Positions 1 to 7,767 of a DNA stretch of 63,417 bases are shown piece after piece (positions within the stretch are counted from its first letter, which is position 1; the number at the start of each line of letters is the position of its first letter). Both the position numbers and the translations under genes were made by a program. Where the stretch lies: positions 1 through 63,417 of the forward strand of contig NZ_SJDL01000031.1 in assembly GCF_004327985.1 (NCBI RefSeq), read 5' to 3'. A model generated the notes under the pieces. That model was not told the origin of the DNA. It was given only the letters and a program-made list of their open reading frames with translations, and made no database searches. Origin of the DNA: Marinobacter halodurans (GTDB lineage Bacteria > Pseudomonadota > Gammaproteobacteria > Pseudomonadales > Oleiphilaceae).

Positions 1-237
1 CTTGGATACGATGGCATCAAACCGTTGATTAATCGGCAATCGAAAGAGAGGTTTGACCCCTTTCTCTTTGATATGTACCAGTCTCAGAAACTAATTCTCG
101 TTGATCAAAGCGACTGGCTCTTCAGCCATTCCGGGATGCATATTCCCAGCGAGGAGGTCTTCATCCAAAGCTATAAACGGGCAATTATGGAAGAAAGACT
201 ACTGAATAATTCGAGCTTTGGGCGGTACTGCAAATGA
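1..237 (+). CDS. C-terminal part of an unidentified protein (left module copy)
   Basis: The reading frame is open from the first base, so the gene begins outside the window and only about 78 C-terminal residues are seen. I do not recognise the family. The segment contains the motif DWLFSHSGMHIPSEEVF and a preceding FDPFLFDMY. Both recur, slightly changed, in the partial gene at 63187-63417 on the opposite strand, so the two are paralogues. The stop codon overlaps the start of the downstream lipoprotein gene by four bases (ATGA), which suggests translational coupling. A secreted toxin or effector whose partner is the lipoprotein is possible, but that is only inference from gene order. Confidence 0.75.
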   Translation, partial: LGYDGIKPLINRQSKERFDPFLFDMYQSQKLILVDQSDWLFSHSGMHIPSEEVFIQSYKRAIMEERLLNNSSFGRYCK

Positions 238-1538
238 TTAGTATCCTCGACCTTACCTCCAGAAGAAGTAACCCCCATATCACGATGCATATCCTGGCAT
301 GGTCGGAAATCGGATTGAAAACTCTCGAGTGGACCAGGCAGTGGAAGCGAATCATCGCATTCATCGCCAGTATGGCGATGCTAGCCACCACCAGCGGATG
401 CGCTCTGGCGACCTATTCGGGCCTGTCCTGCTGCACCTTTGGCCCGGTGATGGCAGCGGACGTCTCCGACGATGGCCAATATGCGCTGACGTCCCATCGC
501 GATAACGCCCTGGTATTGTGGAACCTGAAAACCCACGAATACCGCCAACTCCAGGACAACGCCAACATCTACAGCGCCGCCTTCGTCCCGGACAGCCACC
601 AGATTATGTGGCAGGGCCTGGACAACGTCGTACACGTTCAAAACCTGGATGGAAGCGGTGTACAACAGTTCCAGCTCCCGGTGGCAACCTATGGCCATCT
701 GATTGATCGTGATCTGGGCCACTACTATTACTCGGATCAGGATTGGGGGCTATATCAGCGGGATGCCAGCGGCAATACCCGGATACTGAAAGGTCCGGAC
801 GACAAGGCATTCATCGGTTTTCACAAACTGCTGAACCTGTCGATGGATACCAAAGGCCAGCACCTGTTGACCGCGGGCTGGGGTGAGGCAAAGGCTTACG
901 AGAAACCCTATTACCGTTCCATAGAAGCCCTACATGCCAAACATGCTGACTATCAAAACCTGAACTACGTTGCTCTATGGGATCTTCAGACCGGCTCCCC
1001 GGTCGCCAAATTTAATGGCTTCGACGCAAAGACTCACGCCACCCTCAGCCCCGATGGGCAATGGGTCGTTGGTTCCGACGAGTCGGGAAAGGCGTTCTAC
1101 TGGAATACCGATGAGCCGGAAATCAGACATCGAATGGCCGGTTACTACGGCGGTATCTTCATCGAGAATACGGGATACGAATTGGGCGACCCACGTAACC
1201 GGGATACCAGTGGACTCATCGATGCCCCTCCAGGGGCGCAAGACATCACTCTTGCCAACACCTTTATCGACCACAGTGACTACTTCCTGCGGTTTGGCAA
1301 TAACAGCCACATCGTCTCGCTGTTCAAGACCGGCAATCCCTGGCCCCAAGCCTATTTCGATCTCGGAGAATCCCCAGAACTCGTAACTTACGGCTCCCAT
1401 TACTCGCGCAATACTGCCATTGCCACCTCGCCCCAGGCCGGGGTGCTGGTGATTGGTCACAACGACGACGGCGGCATCAGCGTGTATCACTTTGATGGAG
1501 AGAAGCAGACCCTGAAGCGGACCTGGGTGGTGGAGTAA
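234..1538 (+). CDS. Beta-propeller-like (WD40-type) lipoprotein, left copy
   Basis: The protein has 434 residues from the ATG that overlaps the preceding stop (ATGA). Later starts at 285 (ATG) or about 315 (TTG) would give a more normal signal peptide. A hydrophobic stretch ends in a lipobox, ATTSGC, with the lipidated cysteine near residue 56. This predicts export and anchoring in a membrane. The rest holds repeats of the type DGQYALTSHRDNALVLWNL and LSPDGQWVVGSDESGKAFYW, typical of WD40/beta-propeller blades. A close paralogue lies at 61983-63212 in the opposite orientation, paired with a paralogue of the same upstream gene. Function is unknown. A periplasmic binding or immunity-type role is conceivable because the pair is kept together in both copies. 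Confidence 0.85.
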   Translation: MISILDLTSRRSNPHITMHILAWSEIGLKTLEWTRQWKRIIAFIASMAMLATTSGCALATYSGLSCCTFGPVMAADVSDDGQYALTSHRDNALVLWNLKTHEYRQLQDNANIYSAAFVPDSHQIMWQGLDNVVHVQNLDGSGVQQFQLPVATYGHLIDRDLGHYYYSDQDWGLYQRDASGNTRILKGPDDKAFIGFHKLLNLSMDTKGQHLLTAGWGEAKAYEKPYYRSIEALHAKHADYQNLNYVALWDLQTGSPVAKFNGFDAKTHATLSPDGQWVVGSDESGKAFYWNTDEPEIRHRMAGYYGGIFIENTGYELGDPRNRDTSGLIDAPPGAQDITLANTFIDHSDYFLRFGNNSHIVSLFKTGNPWPQAYFDLGESPELVTYGSHYSRNTAIATSPQAGVLVIGHNDDGGISVYHFDGEKQTLKRTWVVE

Positions 1539-1637
1539 GGGCTGACCACGCTCAATGTTCTCGACACCGTCCGGCAAGGCCCCGCTATCGACAACCTCTG
1601 GCAGACGGGAAAAGATGCTCGCTCAGCCACAGCGCCG

Positions 1638-2693
1638 CTAAACCAAGGGCTGCAGCCGTGTGCTTTCGAAACGATCCAGCAGGTGGTGCATCAGGTACAC
1701 CGCCGACAGCGCCGCAGACACGCCAACCGCCAACGAGCTGAACCGGTAGAGGTCGCTGTAGATCAGGTCCTGCTGGGGCGACAGGTACTGGCCAAACAGG
1801 ATCGCCATGGTGGTTAGGCCGCTGAAGCCGGAGGCCGACAGGCCGCCTTCCAGCGTGTGCAGCCGGGCGAAGATAAACAGGCTCAGCCACAGGCCGAAGG
1901 CGGTCAGCGGCAGGATGTTGAAGTGGTTGAACAGCAGCAGCTGCAACAGCAGGCCGACGTTACAGCCCACCAGGGTACCGATGGCCCGGTTCCAGGCGGC
2001 CGGTCCGGCGCCTTTCCAGTTCAGCGGGAACAGGATCAGGATAGTGGCCACCTGGGCCGACAGGGAGCCGCGCAGGTCCATCACCTGGAACGCAATGAAC
2101 GACAGGGTGGCCACCGTGGTGGCCAGGATCACCTCATGGCGCCGGTTGCTGGCCGGTTTCGCTGGCATCTGCCGGGGCTGACGCGGTTCCACATCGGGAA
2201 AGGCCGTGTGCATCAGGCAGGCGATAAAGACGGTCAACAGGGTGGCGGCCCCGTTGGACAGCGCCAGGTTCACCACGTCCGCACCGGGGTAGCTGGCGAA
2301 GTTGAACTGCATGGACAGGGCGACGATGGACTGGGCGCCGAACAGCAGGTTCGGGCCGCGCGCCATCTCCCGGAACAGCAGCGCGAAGAGGCCGGCCACC
2401 AGCAACGTCATCGGCACCGGCTTGTCGCCGAACAGGCCATGCAGGACCAGCACCACCACGGTCACCAGACCGGCGCTGGCGGCAAACTGGCGCAGGATGT
2501 GCCCGTTGATGACCGGCACCATGCCCAGCAGCAGCATCGGATAGACGACATAGAAGGCGCCGTAGCTGCTGTGGGTCAGCTTGCAGTAGAGGAAGCCCAG
2601 GATGCCGCCGAAGGCGATGCGCAGGCACTGGCGCAGGTCGTTGGCGTTCATCTCCCGCTTCTGCACCATCAGCAGCGGCTTGATACGGGGCAT
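1638..2693 (-). CDS. DUF2955/FUSC-type inner-membrane transport protein
   Basis: This is a 351-residue membrane protein with hydrophobic helices in two blocks (about residues 20-170 and 195-335) separated by a polar linker rich in Pro and Arg. The repeat of the two halves and segments such as LRQCLRIAFGGILGF fit the DUF2955/FUSC family, which works with HlyD-type adaptors in export of aromatic or hydrophobic compounds. It is the last gene of a MarR-HlyD-DUF2955 operon and starts nine bases after the HlyD-like gene ends. The substrate cannot be told from the sequence. Confidence 0.8.
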   Translation of the reverse strand: MPRIKPLLMVQKREMNANDLRQCLRIAFGGILGFLYCKLTHSSYGAFYVVYPMLLLGMVPVINGHILRQFAASAGLVTVVVLVLHGLFGDKPVPMTLLVAGLFALLFREMARGPNLLFGAQSIVALSMQFNFASYPGADVVNLALSNGAATLLTVFIACLMHTAFPDVEPRQPRQMPAKPASNRRHEVILATTVATLSFIAFQVMDLRGSLSAQVATILILFPLNWKGAGPAAWNRAIGTLVGCNVGLLLQLLLFNHFNILPLTAFGLWLSLFIFARLHTLEGGLSASGFSGLTTMAILFGQYLSPQQDLIYSDLYRFSSLAVGVSAALSAVYLMHHLLDRFESTRLQPLV

Positions 2694-2702
2694 GGGCAGA
2701 CC

Positions 2703-3767
2703 TCAGTAGATGTAGTGCATCAGGCTGACGGCGTGGATCTGCAGGGTCCCCAGCCACGCCGCCGGGCCGCCGATCGGATACAGCTGCACCGTGGCCCGGG
2801 CGCCGGAAGGCAGTGACTGAAGCAGTTCCGGATTCTCCGTCAGGCTCAGGTGCAGCCGCTGGCGCTGGGCGTCACGCACCCAACGGTCCGTGGATTGGGG
2901 CGCCGCCAGGGTGCCATCGGCAGCCAGCTGGCCCTGGCGGGTGCCGGCATCCACTGCGTCGACGCGGGCCTCAAACACCTCGCCCGGCAGGGCATCGAAC
3001 ACCACCGCCGCGCCGTCGCCGGGCCTGACGTGGGACAGGGACTTCTCACGGAAATCGGCGATCACGTCCGCCTCGTCGCCCACCAGCGCGGCCATTGAGG
3101 TACCGGCCCTGGCGTAGGTGCCCGGTTCCACCTGCAGGTTGGAAATCACGCCATCCTCTTCGGCACGGATCTCGGTGTAGCTGAGGTTGAGTTGTGCCTG
3201 GGAGAGGGCGTTGCGGGCCTGGCGCAGTCGCAGGTTGGACTCGCCACTCAGGCCCCGCTGGACCTCCATCTGCTGCACCTGGGCCTCGGCCGCCTTGACC
3301 CTGGCCCGCGCCGCATCGTACTGGGACAGGGTCTGATCGGCCTGCTGGCGGGACACACCGCCCTGCCTGATCAGGTGCTTCATGCGGGAGGCCTCGCGGG
3401 ACAGTTCCGCCGCCTGGGCGCGGGCCGCCGCCAGGTTGGCTTCGGCCGAGGCAATCGAGGCATCGTACTGGTCGTTCTGCACGCTGGCGTTCTCCAGCAC
3501 CAGCTTCGCCTTGTCCAGGGCCAGTTGGTAGGGCCGCTGATCGAGGGTGAACATCACCTCGCCGGCTTTCACGTGCTGGTTGTTGTGGACATAAACTTCA
3601 GCCACCTGGCCACTGACCTGGGGCGCTACCTGCACCACGGTGTGCATCACCCGCGACTGGGGCGTCAGCGGCAACCACAGGTCCGCCATCAGGAAGTAGA
3701 CAAACAGGACAACAAAGGCCACCAGGGATACGTGGACCCACCGGGCGAATTTCTGATCCGGCGTCAT
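2703..3767 (-). CDS. HlyD-family membrane fusion (periplasmic adaptor) protein
   Basis: The protein has 354 residues. One N-terminal membrane helix (about residues 12-30) is followed by a biotinyl-lipoyl-like half motif (QVSGQVAEVYVHNNQHV), a long Ala/Gln/Arg-rich coiled-coil hairpin (about 80-190), the second lipoyl half (DGVISNLQVEPGTYARAG) and a beta-barrel region. This is the layout of EmrA/HlyD adaptors, which bridge an inner-membrane pump to the outer membrane. Its start overlaps the MarR-type regulator's stop by four bases, so the two are probably co-translated. It sits between that regulator and the DUF2955 transporter, which supports a three-gene efflux operon. Confidence 0.88.
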   Translation of the reverse strand: MTPDQKFARWVHVSLVAFVVLFVYFLMADLWLPLTPQSRVMHTVVQVAPQVSGQVAEVYVHNNQHVKAGEVMFTLDQRPYQLALDKAKLVLENASVQNDQYDASIASAEANLAAARAQAAELSREASRMKHLIRQGGVSRQQADQTLSQYDAARARVKAAEAQVQQMEVQRGLSGESNLRLRQARNALSQAQLNLSYTEIRAEEDGVISNLQVEPGTYARAGTSMAALVGDEADVIADFREKSLSHVRPGDGAAVVFDALPGEVFEARVDAVDAGTRQGQLAADGTLAAPQSTDRWVRDAQRQRLHLSLTENPELLQSLPSGARATVQLYPIGGPAAWLGTLQIHAVSLMHYIY

Positions 3768-4288
3768 GACGGGGACGACTCCTTCGGTTTGGCACCCGCC
3801 AGGTGTTGGCGGACATTGTTTTCCATGACGGTGATCACCTGGGCGAACTGGTCCAGTTGCTCCGCGGTCAGGCCCTCGCAGATATCGGCCCGCACCGCCT
3901 TGATGCGCGCTTCCATCTGCGTGACCAGCTCGCGGCCCCGTGGGGTGAACCAGAGCGTGTGGGCCCGGCGGTCATGGGGATCGGGGCGGCGCTCGATTAG
4001 CGCCTGGTCCTCCAACTGGTTGAGGGTGCGGGTCAGCGACGGCATCTCGATTTCCAGTTCCCGGGCCAGGCTCTGCTGGCTGACACCTTCGCCGAGCTTG
4101 AACAGGTGCACCATCACCGACCAGCGGCTCTCGGTCATGGCCATGGGTGAGACGGCATCAGTTATGGCCCGGCGCCACAGGCGGTGCAGCCGGCCCAGTG
4201 CGCCACCGAGAGAGGGTTTAAGGCTGTCGTGAATCGATAACGTCAGCGGACCGGCGGATTCTGTGCCGCCCGATTTGGAATCAGTCAT
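3764..4288 (-). CDS. MarR-family transcriptional regulator of the efflux operon
   Basis: The protein has 174 residues from the ATG at 4288, chosen because AAGGAG lies about nine bases upstream; an in-frame start at 4348 lacks a good ribosome site. The middle carries a MarR winged helix (VSQQSLARELEIEMPSL, then the wing with RRPDPHDRRAH). MarR proteins dimerise on short palindromes and release DNA on binding phenolic or hydrophobic ligands. It is the first gene of the operon and overlaps the HlyD-type gene by four bases, so it probably autoregulates the pump from a site just upstream (see 4342-4353). Confidence 0.88.
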   Translation of the reverse strand: MTDSKSGGTESAGPLTLSIHDSLKPSLGGALGRLHRLWRRAITDAVSPMAMTESRWSVMVHLFKLGEGVSQQSLARELEIEMPSLTRTLNQLEDQALIERRPDPHDRRAHTLWFTPRGRELVTQMEARIKAVRADICEGLTAEQLDQFAQVITVMENNVRQHLAGAKPKESSPS

Positions 4289-4341
4289 GGGGTCAGCTCC
4301 TTGATTCGCCGGAGGCAGAGAAGGGCCGGCGGATACAGTCG

Positions 4342-4353
4342 TTAGCAAGCTAA
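4342..4353. promoter_or_regulatory. Candidate MarR operator upstream of the efflux operon
   Basis: TTAGCAAGCTAA is a 5-bp inverted repeat with a two-base centre. A wider pair, CGTTAG at 4340 and CTAACG at 4367, brackets a TATAC-like sequence on the minus strand. It lies about 55 bases upstream of the regulator start, where a self-binding site would be expected. Binding by this regulator is inference. Confidence 0.45.
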
Positions 4354-4570
4354 TGTATAACGCATTCTAACGCCCCTTTATTTGTTTAGCCAGCTACATA
4401 TCGTAAGGGCATTTCCCTATGGCATCGAAAGCACCGGTCGTTCGGCACGCGGTGACGGACTCTGGCGGGGATCGAAGGAGCAGGCGGGGCGGTTTGATAC
4501 AGGCAATGGCGGGACCCGGGCACAGCGCTGGAGGAAGGGCACCGTGCCCCAGGGAATCAACTGGTCGGGC

Positions 4571-5110
4571 TTACCACATCAGATCGTCGGGGATCTGGTA
4601 ATCCTTGTAGGGGTCGTCCTCGTCCGGCTGGTCGGACTTGGGATCGTGCAGGATCACGGGCATTTCGGCATCCCGTTCCAGGATCTTGCTGGCGGTATCC
4701 GCCGGGATCAGGTGGAAGTCCTCACCCAGCACCGCGATGGCCAGCCGGCCGCGGGCCAGCTTGTCGGCCTGCTCGGCGCTGACGTAGATCTTGTGGATCT
4801 TGGTGCCCACCACGAACTGGTAGGGCGTCTCGCCCCTGTCACGGGCGATGCCGTGCTGATCGACCATCTGCCGGATCTGGGCCTGGCGGGCCTGTTGCGC
4901 CTGCTGTTCCTGGCGCTGGCGGTTGATCTCGCGGTCCCGCTCGATTTTTTCCGCACGCGCCTTTTCAACCTCGGCCTTGCGGGCGGCGGCTTCGGCGTCC
5001 GCCGGTTTGTTCTGTTTGCGGGCCTTTCGCTTTTCCTGCCGCACCTGGCGGGCTTTCTTCTCGTCCGCCAGACCGGCCTGGAGGAGCTGTTCCTGCAGGG
5101 ATTTCGCCAT
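4571..5110 (-). CDS. DUF2058 family protein (YaiL-like)
   Basis: This 179-residue protein opens with MAKSLQEQLLQAGLADEKKA, a long Lys/Arg/Gln/Glu-rich helical region (about residues 15-85), and ends in a compact acidic domain (residues 95-179). That is the pattern of DUF2058 proteins such as E. coli YaiL, sometimes described as nucleoprotein or polynucleotide-associated. The biochemical role of the family is not established. It stands alone between the efflux operon and a DCC-family gene on the same strand. The 220 bases upstream of the efflux operon (4349-4570) hold no gene I can support. Confidence 0.85.
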   Translation of the reverse strand: MAKSLQEQLLQAGLADEKKARQVRQEKRKARKQNKPADAEAAARKAEVEKARAEKIERDREINRQRQEQQAQQARQAQIRQMVDQHGIARDRGETPYQFVVGTKIHKIYVSAEQADKLARGRLAIAVLGEDFHLIPADTASKILERDAEMPVILHDPKSDQPDEDDPYKDYQIPDDLMW

Positions 5111-5172
5111 GATTCATTCTCTCCGCTTGCAATGCGGGCATTATCAACAATGGTGGCTACCGGAGGCAATGG

Positions 5173-5544
5173 TCAGAGCCGGCCCTGCCGATGCAGCCGG
5201 CGCAGCACCCAACGCCGGTACAACCAGGACAGCAGGGGCCGCACCAGCGGCAGTCCCATCAGCCAGGCCAGGGGCTTGAGACGGGGCACCCGCGCCATCA
5301 ACAGGCGATAGGCCTCCAGTTCCCGATGGATACGCCCATTCGGGTCCCGCACATGCAGCTCCCGCAGGGCGGTGTCCGGATCGATGCCCAGGGACCGGAG
5401 TTCCGACTCGCGGCCGGTGATGTCGTACCAGACAACCCGATCCGCCGTCTCGCCGGCCCAGCGTTCATAGCGCCGCCGGTCCGCCCGGCAGCGCGGACAG
5501 GCGCCGTCATAGTAGACGGTAAGGGTATCGTTGCAGTCCGTCAT
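5173..5544 (-). CDS. DCC-family (DUF393) thiol-disulfide oxidoreductase-like protein
   Basis: This protein of about 123 residues begins near an LTVYYDGACPRCRADRRRY segment. The YDGxCPxC motif defines the DCC family, whose CxxC is thioredoxin-like. The rest (SLGIDPDTALRELHVRDPNG) matches the family's conserved middle. I chose the ATG at 5544, which follows AGAGGGA closely; an ATG at 5556 adds four residues. The substrate is unknown. It is transcribed away from the IF-2B-like gene, with only about 75 bases between the two starts. Confidence 0.85.
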   Translation of the reverse strand: MTDCNDTLTVYYDGACPRCRADRRRYERWAGETADRVVWYDITGRESELRSLGIDPDTALRELHVRDPNGRIHRELEAYRLLMARVPRLKPLAWLMGLPLVRPLLSWLYRRWVLRRLHRQGRL

Positions 5545-5618
5545 TCCCTCTTGCATGTCATCAAACCGACCTCAGGATGGGTATAATGATGTGCCAAACG
5601 TGACAGGATGCAGCCACC

Positions 5619-6497
5619 ATGAAACGGCCGGCTTTCATTGTCCAGCTGGAACAGGACCAGTCCTCAGGTGCCTCTCAACTGACGCTCGAGGCCCTGCGCG
5701 GGCTGGACGACTACCTCGCCAGCGGACCGGATCCGTCCGTCGACCAGTTGAATGAATTGGCGGACACCCTGGCCGAAGCACGGCCCAGCATGGTGCCGCT
5801 GGGCAACGCCATCCGCCGCTGGCTGGCCGCCATCGACCTGACGCTGACCGGCGACGAGCTGCGCCGCCAGGCCCGCGGCGCCACCCAGGCCATTTACCTC
5901 GACCTGTCCCAGGCCGGCCGGAATACCGCCCGGCATGCGGTCGACCTGGTGTCGCCCGGCACCGTTATCATGACCCACAGCCGCAGCGGTACGGTGATGC
6001 AGCTGTTCCGGGCGCTGGTGGACCGGCAACGGCCATTCAGCGTTGTGTGCACCCTCAGCGGCCCCGGCAACGAGGGCCGGCAGGTGGCTGCGGAACTGGC
6101 CGACCTGGGTGTCCCGGTGACCCTGATCACCGACGCCGAAATGGGATTATTCATGCCTCATGTGGACCTCAACCTCACCGGCTGCGACTGCTGGCTGGCG
6201 GACCATCACTTCCTCAACAAGACCGGCACTTACCTGCAGGCCCTAGCAGCCCGGGACCTGGGCAAACCCTTCTGGGTGCTGGCCGACGGTTTTCGCGACA
6301 GCCCGCTGACACGTGCTTCCGTCACCCTCGAGGAGATGGATCCCGCTGAGCTGGCCCCCATCGACAACCGGAATATCCGCATCCACAATGTCTACTTCGA
6401 ACCGATTCCGGCGGCCCTGATCAGCGGCCGGGTCACCGAGAACGGACTGGAGCCCAACGCCGCGGCCGTCACTGGAGCCAATCGAACGACTCGTTGA
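5619..6497 (+). CDS. IF-2B/eIF-2B alpha-like sugar-phosphate isomerase family protein
   Basis: The 292-residue protein matches the eIF-2B alpha/beta/delta superfamily, which in bacteria and archaea includes methylthioribose-1-phosphate and ribose-1,5-bisphosphate isomerases. Visible landmarks are an N-terminal helical region (to about residue 110), then IMTHSRSGTVMQLFRA, the GPGNEGRQVA region where the isomerases bind substrate, and a C-terminal Rossmann-like half with DCWLADHHFLNKTGTYLQA. Its substrate is uncertain. It converges on the DUF4336 gene and the two coding ends overlap by 29 bases, so the last ten codons are coding on both strands. Confidence 0.78.
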   Translation: MKRPAFIVQLEQDQSSGASQLTLEALRGLDDYLASGPDPSVDQLNELADTLAEARPSMVPLGNAIRRWLAAIDLTLTGDELRRQARGATQAIYLDLSQAGRNTARHAVDLVSPGTVIMTHSRSGTVMQLFRALVDRQRPFSVVCTLSGPGNEGRQVAAELADLGVPVTLITDAEMGLFMPHVDLNLTGCDCWLADHHFLNKTGTYLQALAARDLGKPFWVLADGFRDSPLTRASVTLEEMDPAELAPIDNRNIRIHNVYFEPIPAALISGRVTENGLEPNAAAVTGANRTTR

Positions 6498-7149
6498 GAA
6501 ACCGGTTGTCCTTTTCCCGGACCACCTCGCCGTGGGCCATGACGATCTGCCGCGGCGTCCACGCCTTGATCTTCGCCAGGCCGGCCCGGGCCTGCTGTCG
6601 GTTGAAGCTCAACCGCCAGTCCAGCGGCGTCTTGCCATGCGGCGCCAGGACGCCGGCCAGCCGCGCAATCGGCTTCTGCCACCAGTTGAAGTGGCCCGGC
6701 GGAAAATTCTCGATCAGGTCGGCGACGATCAGCGTTTCGGAGGGCCGGTGGAAGAACACGGCCTCTTCCATCAGGCGCGAACCGGTGAACAGTACTTCAT
6801 CGATTTCCTGGCGCCAGGATTCCCGGTGCCGGCCGTCGAGAACCTCATCGAAGTGGATATCCGGTCGTTTTTCGATCACCTGGCGCGTGCCGTACACCGT
6901 TGCTTCGGGATAGGCCTCGATCCATTCCGGCAGGAACAGGTGATGCAGGTGATTGGGGGCGACCAGGTGCGCCACCGGTCCCAGGCTGCTTAACCGGTAG
7001 CGCAGGGCCCTTGTCAGGGTGACGGGACTGTGCACCCAGAGCGTGCCGTCCGCCAGTTGGACCAGGGTCATCCGTGTGGTGTATGGAAATCCATGGAAGG
7101 ACACGGTTTCGCCGTCCACGACCCATAGATTTCCGGCAAGCTGCTCCAT
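6469..7149 (-). CDS. DUF4336 protein (metallo-beta-lactamase-like fold)
   Basis: This protein has 226 residues from the ATG at 7149, which has a strong GGGAGGGAG ribosome site; an ATG at 7179 lacks one. DUF4336 proteins resemble metallo-beta-lactamase-fold hydrolases. The motif VAPNHLHHLFLPEW (about residues 55-70) supplies metal-ligand-like histidines, and LIVADLIENFPPG and IVMAHGEVV carry later conserved positions. No substrate is known for the family. It lies downstream of the STAS-like gene on the same strand, 42 bases away, and its 3' end overlaps the IF-2B-like gene. Confidence 0.8.
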   Translation of the reverse strand: MEQLAGNLWVVDGETVSFHGFPYTTRMTLVQLADGTLWVHSPVTLTRALRYRLSSLGPVAHLVAPNHLHHLFLPEWIEAYPEATVYGTRQVIEKRPDIHFDEVLDGRHRESWRQEIDEVLFTGSRLMEEAVFFHRPSETLIVADLIENFPPGHFNWWQKPIARLAGVLAPHGKTPLDWRLSFNRQQARAGLAKIKAWTPRQIVMAHGEVVREKDNRFLNESFDWLQ

Positions 7150-7191
7150 TGCTCCCTCCCAGTGCTCCGTCTGGTCCATTCCCTGATCGGT

Positions 7192-7569
7192 TCAGGCCCC
7201 GCTATCCGGCGCCAGCAGCCAGCGCCGGGCCTCGCCCATGGCATCGGCCGGAAATGTCCGGATCGCTGCCGCCACCAGGTGGCTGCCGAGGGTCTCCGCC
7301 GCGTTGACCACGCCGGAGTCGGTGACCAGCGCCACCCGGCGGATATGGCGGTGATGATCCCGGATGAACCGTAGATGATGCAACATGGAGGCAAAGGACG
7401 CCCACCCGGGAAACGTATCCACATGGACCAGCAAGCCTTTCAGGGCATCATGCGCCTCGATATAAGGGTCGATCACGTTCGCGGCATACTGGAAATCCTC
7501 CCGGGTCAGGGCCCGGTCCGGCTCCAGGATGGCGATGCCACCGTCGCGATCCAGTGTCACCTTCAACAT
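7192..7569 (-). CDS. STAS/SpoIIAA-like domain protein
   Basis: The 125-residue protein starts at the ATG at 7569 behind GGGAGGTG. It fits the SpoIIAA-like STAS family: beta-strand GGIAILEPD, helix DFQYAANVIDPYI, strand LKGLLVHVDTFPGW, and RVALVTDSGVVNAAETLGS. Such proteins are cytosolic and of unknown role in most bacteria. The family's name comes from the anti-sigma antagonist fold, but no kinase or anti-sigma partner is nearby. It is likely co-transcribed with the DUF4336 gene. Confidence 0.8.
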   Translation of the reverse strand: MLKVTLDRDGGIAILEPDRALTREDFQYAANVIDPYIEAHDALKGLLVHVDTFPGWASFASMLHHLRFIRDHHRHIRRVALVTDSGVVNAAETLGSHLVAAAIRTFPADAMGEARRWLLAPDSGA

Positions 7570-7767
7570 GGTCACCTCCCTGCAGAACCGCGCTGTCGGT
7601 TGGTCCGGGGAACTATTCCTCCATGTCCCAGTCTAGCGCCACAATCCCGCATCGGGATACCCACCTTCCGGGACCACGATGATGCGGCACGTTCGATCCC
7701 GATCGCGCTATACTGCCGGTAAACAAGAGCGCCTTATACATGGGCCCAACCAGAGCCAGCGTTGTCA

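Larger units (their letters stand above)
1..1574. repeat. Left arm of a large inverted repeat
   Basis: This stretch, holding two genes and about 35 bases past the second stop, is homologous to the reverse complement of 61953-63417. Identity is patchy. It looks like roughly 80% in the first half of the lipoprotein gene. From 1319 to 1504 I count two differences in 186 bases. After about 1574 the similarity ends. Confidence 0.85.

Noticed and set aside
1-1538. Type VI secretion lipase-effector and immunity pair
   Set aside because: Considered because a lipoprotein follows an overlapping gene, but only the C-terminus of the first protein is visible and no lipase or marker motif can be seen, so I do not claim it.
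4382-5311. Long plus-strand open frames opposite DUF2058 and the DCC gene
   Set aside because: They are complements of well-supported genes with high G+C third positions; their protein sequences are not credible.
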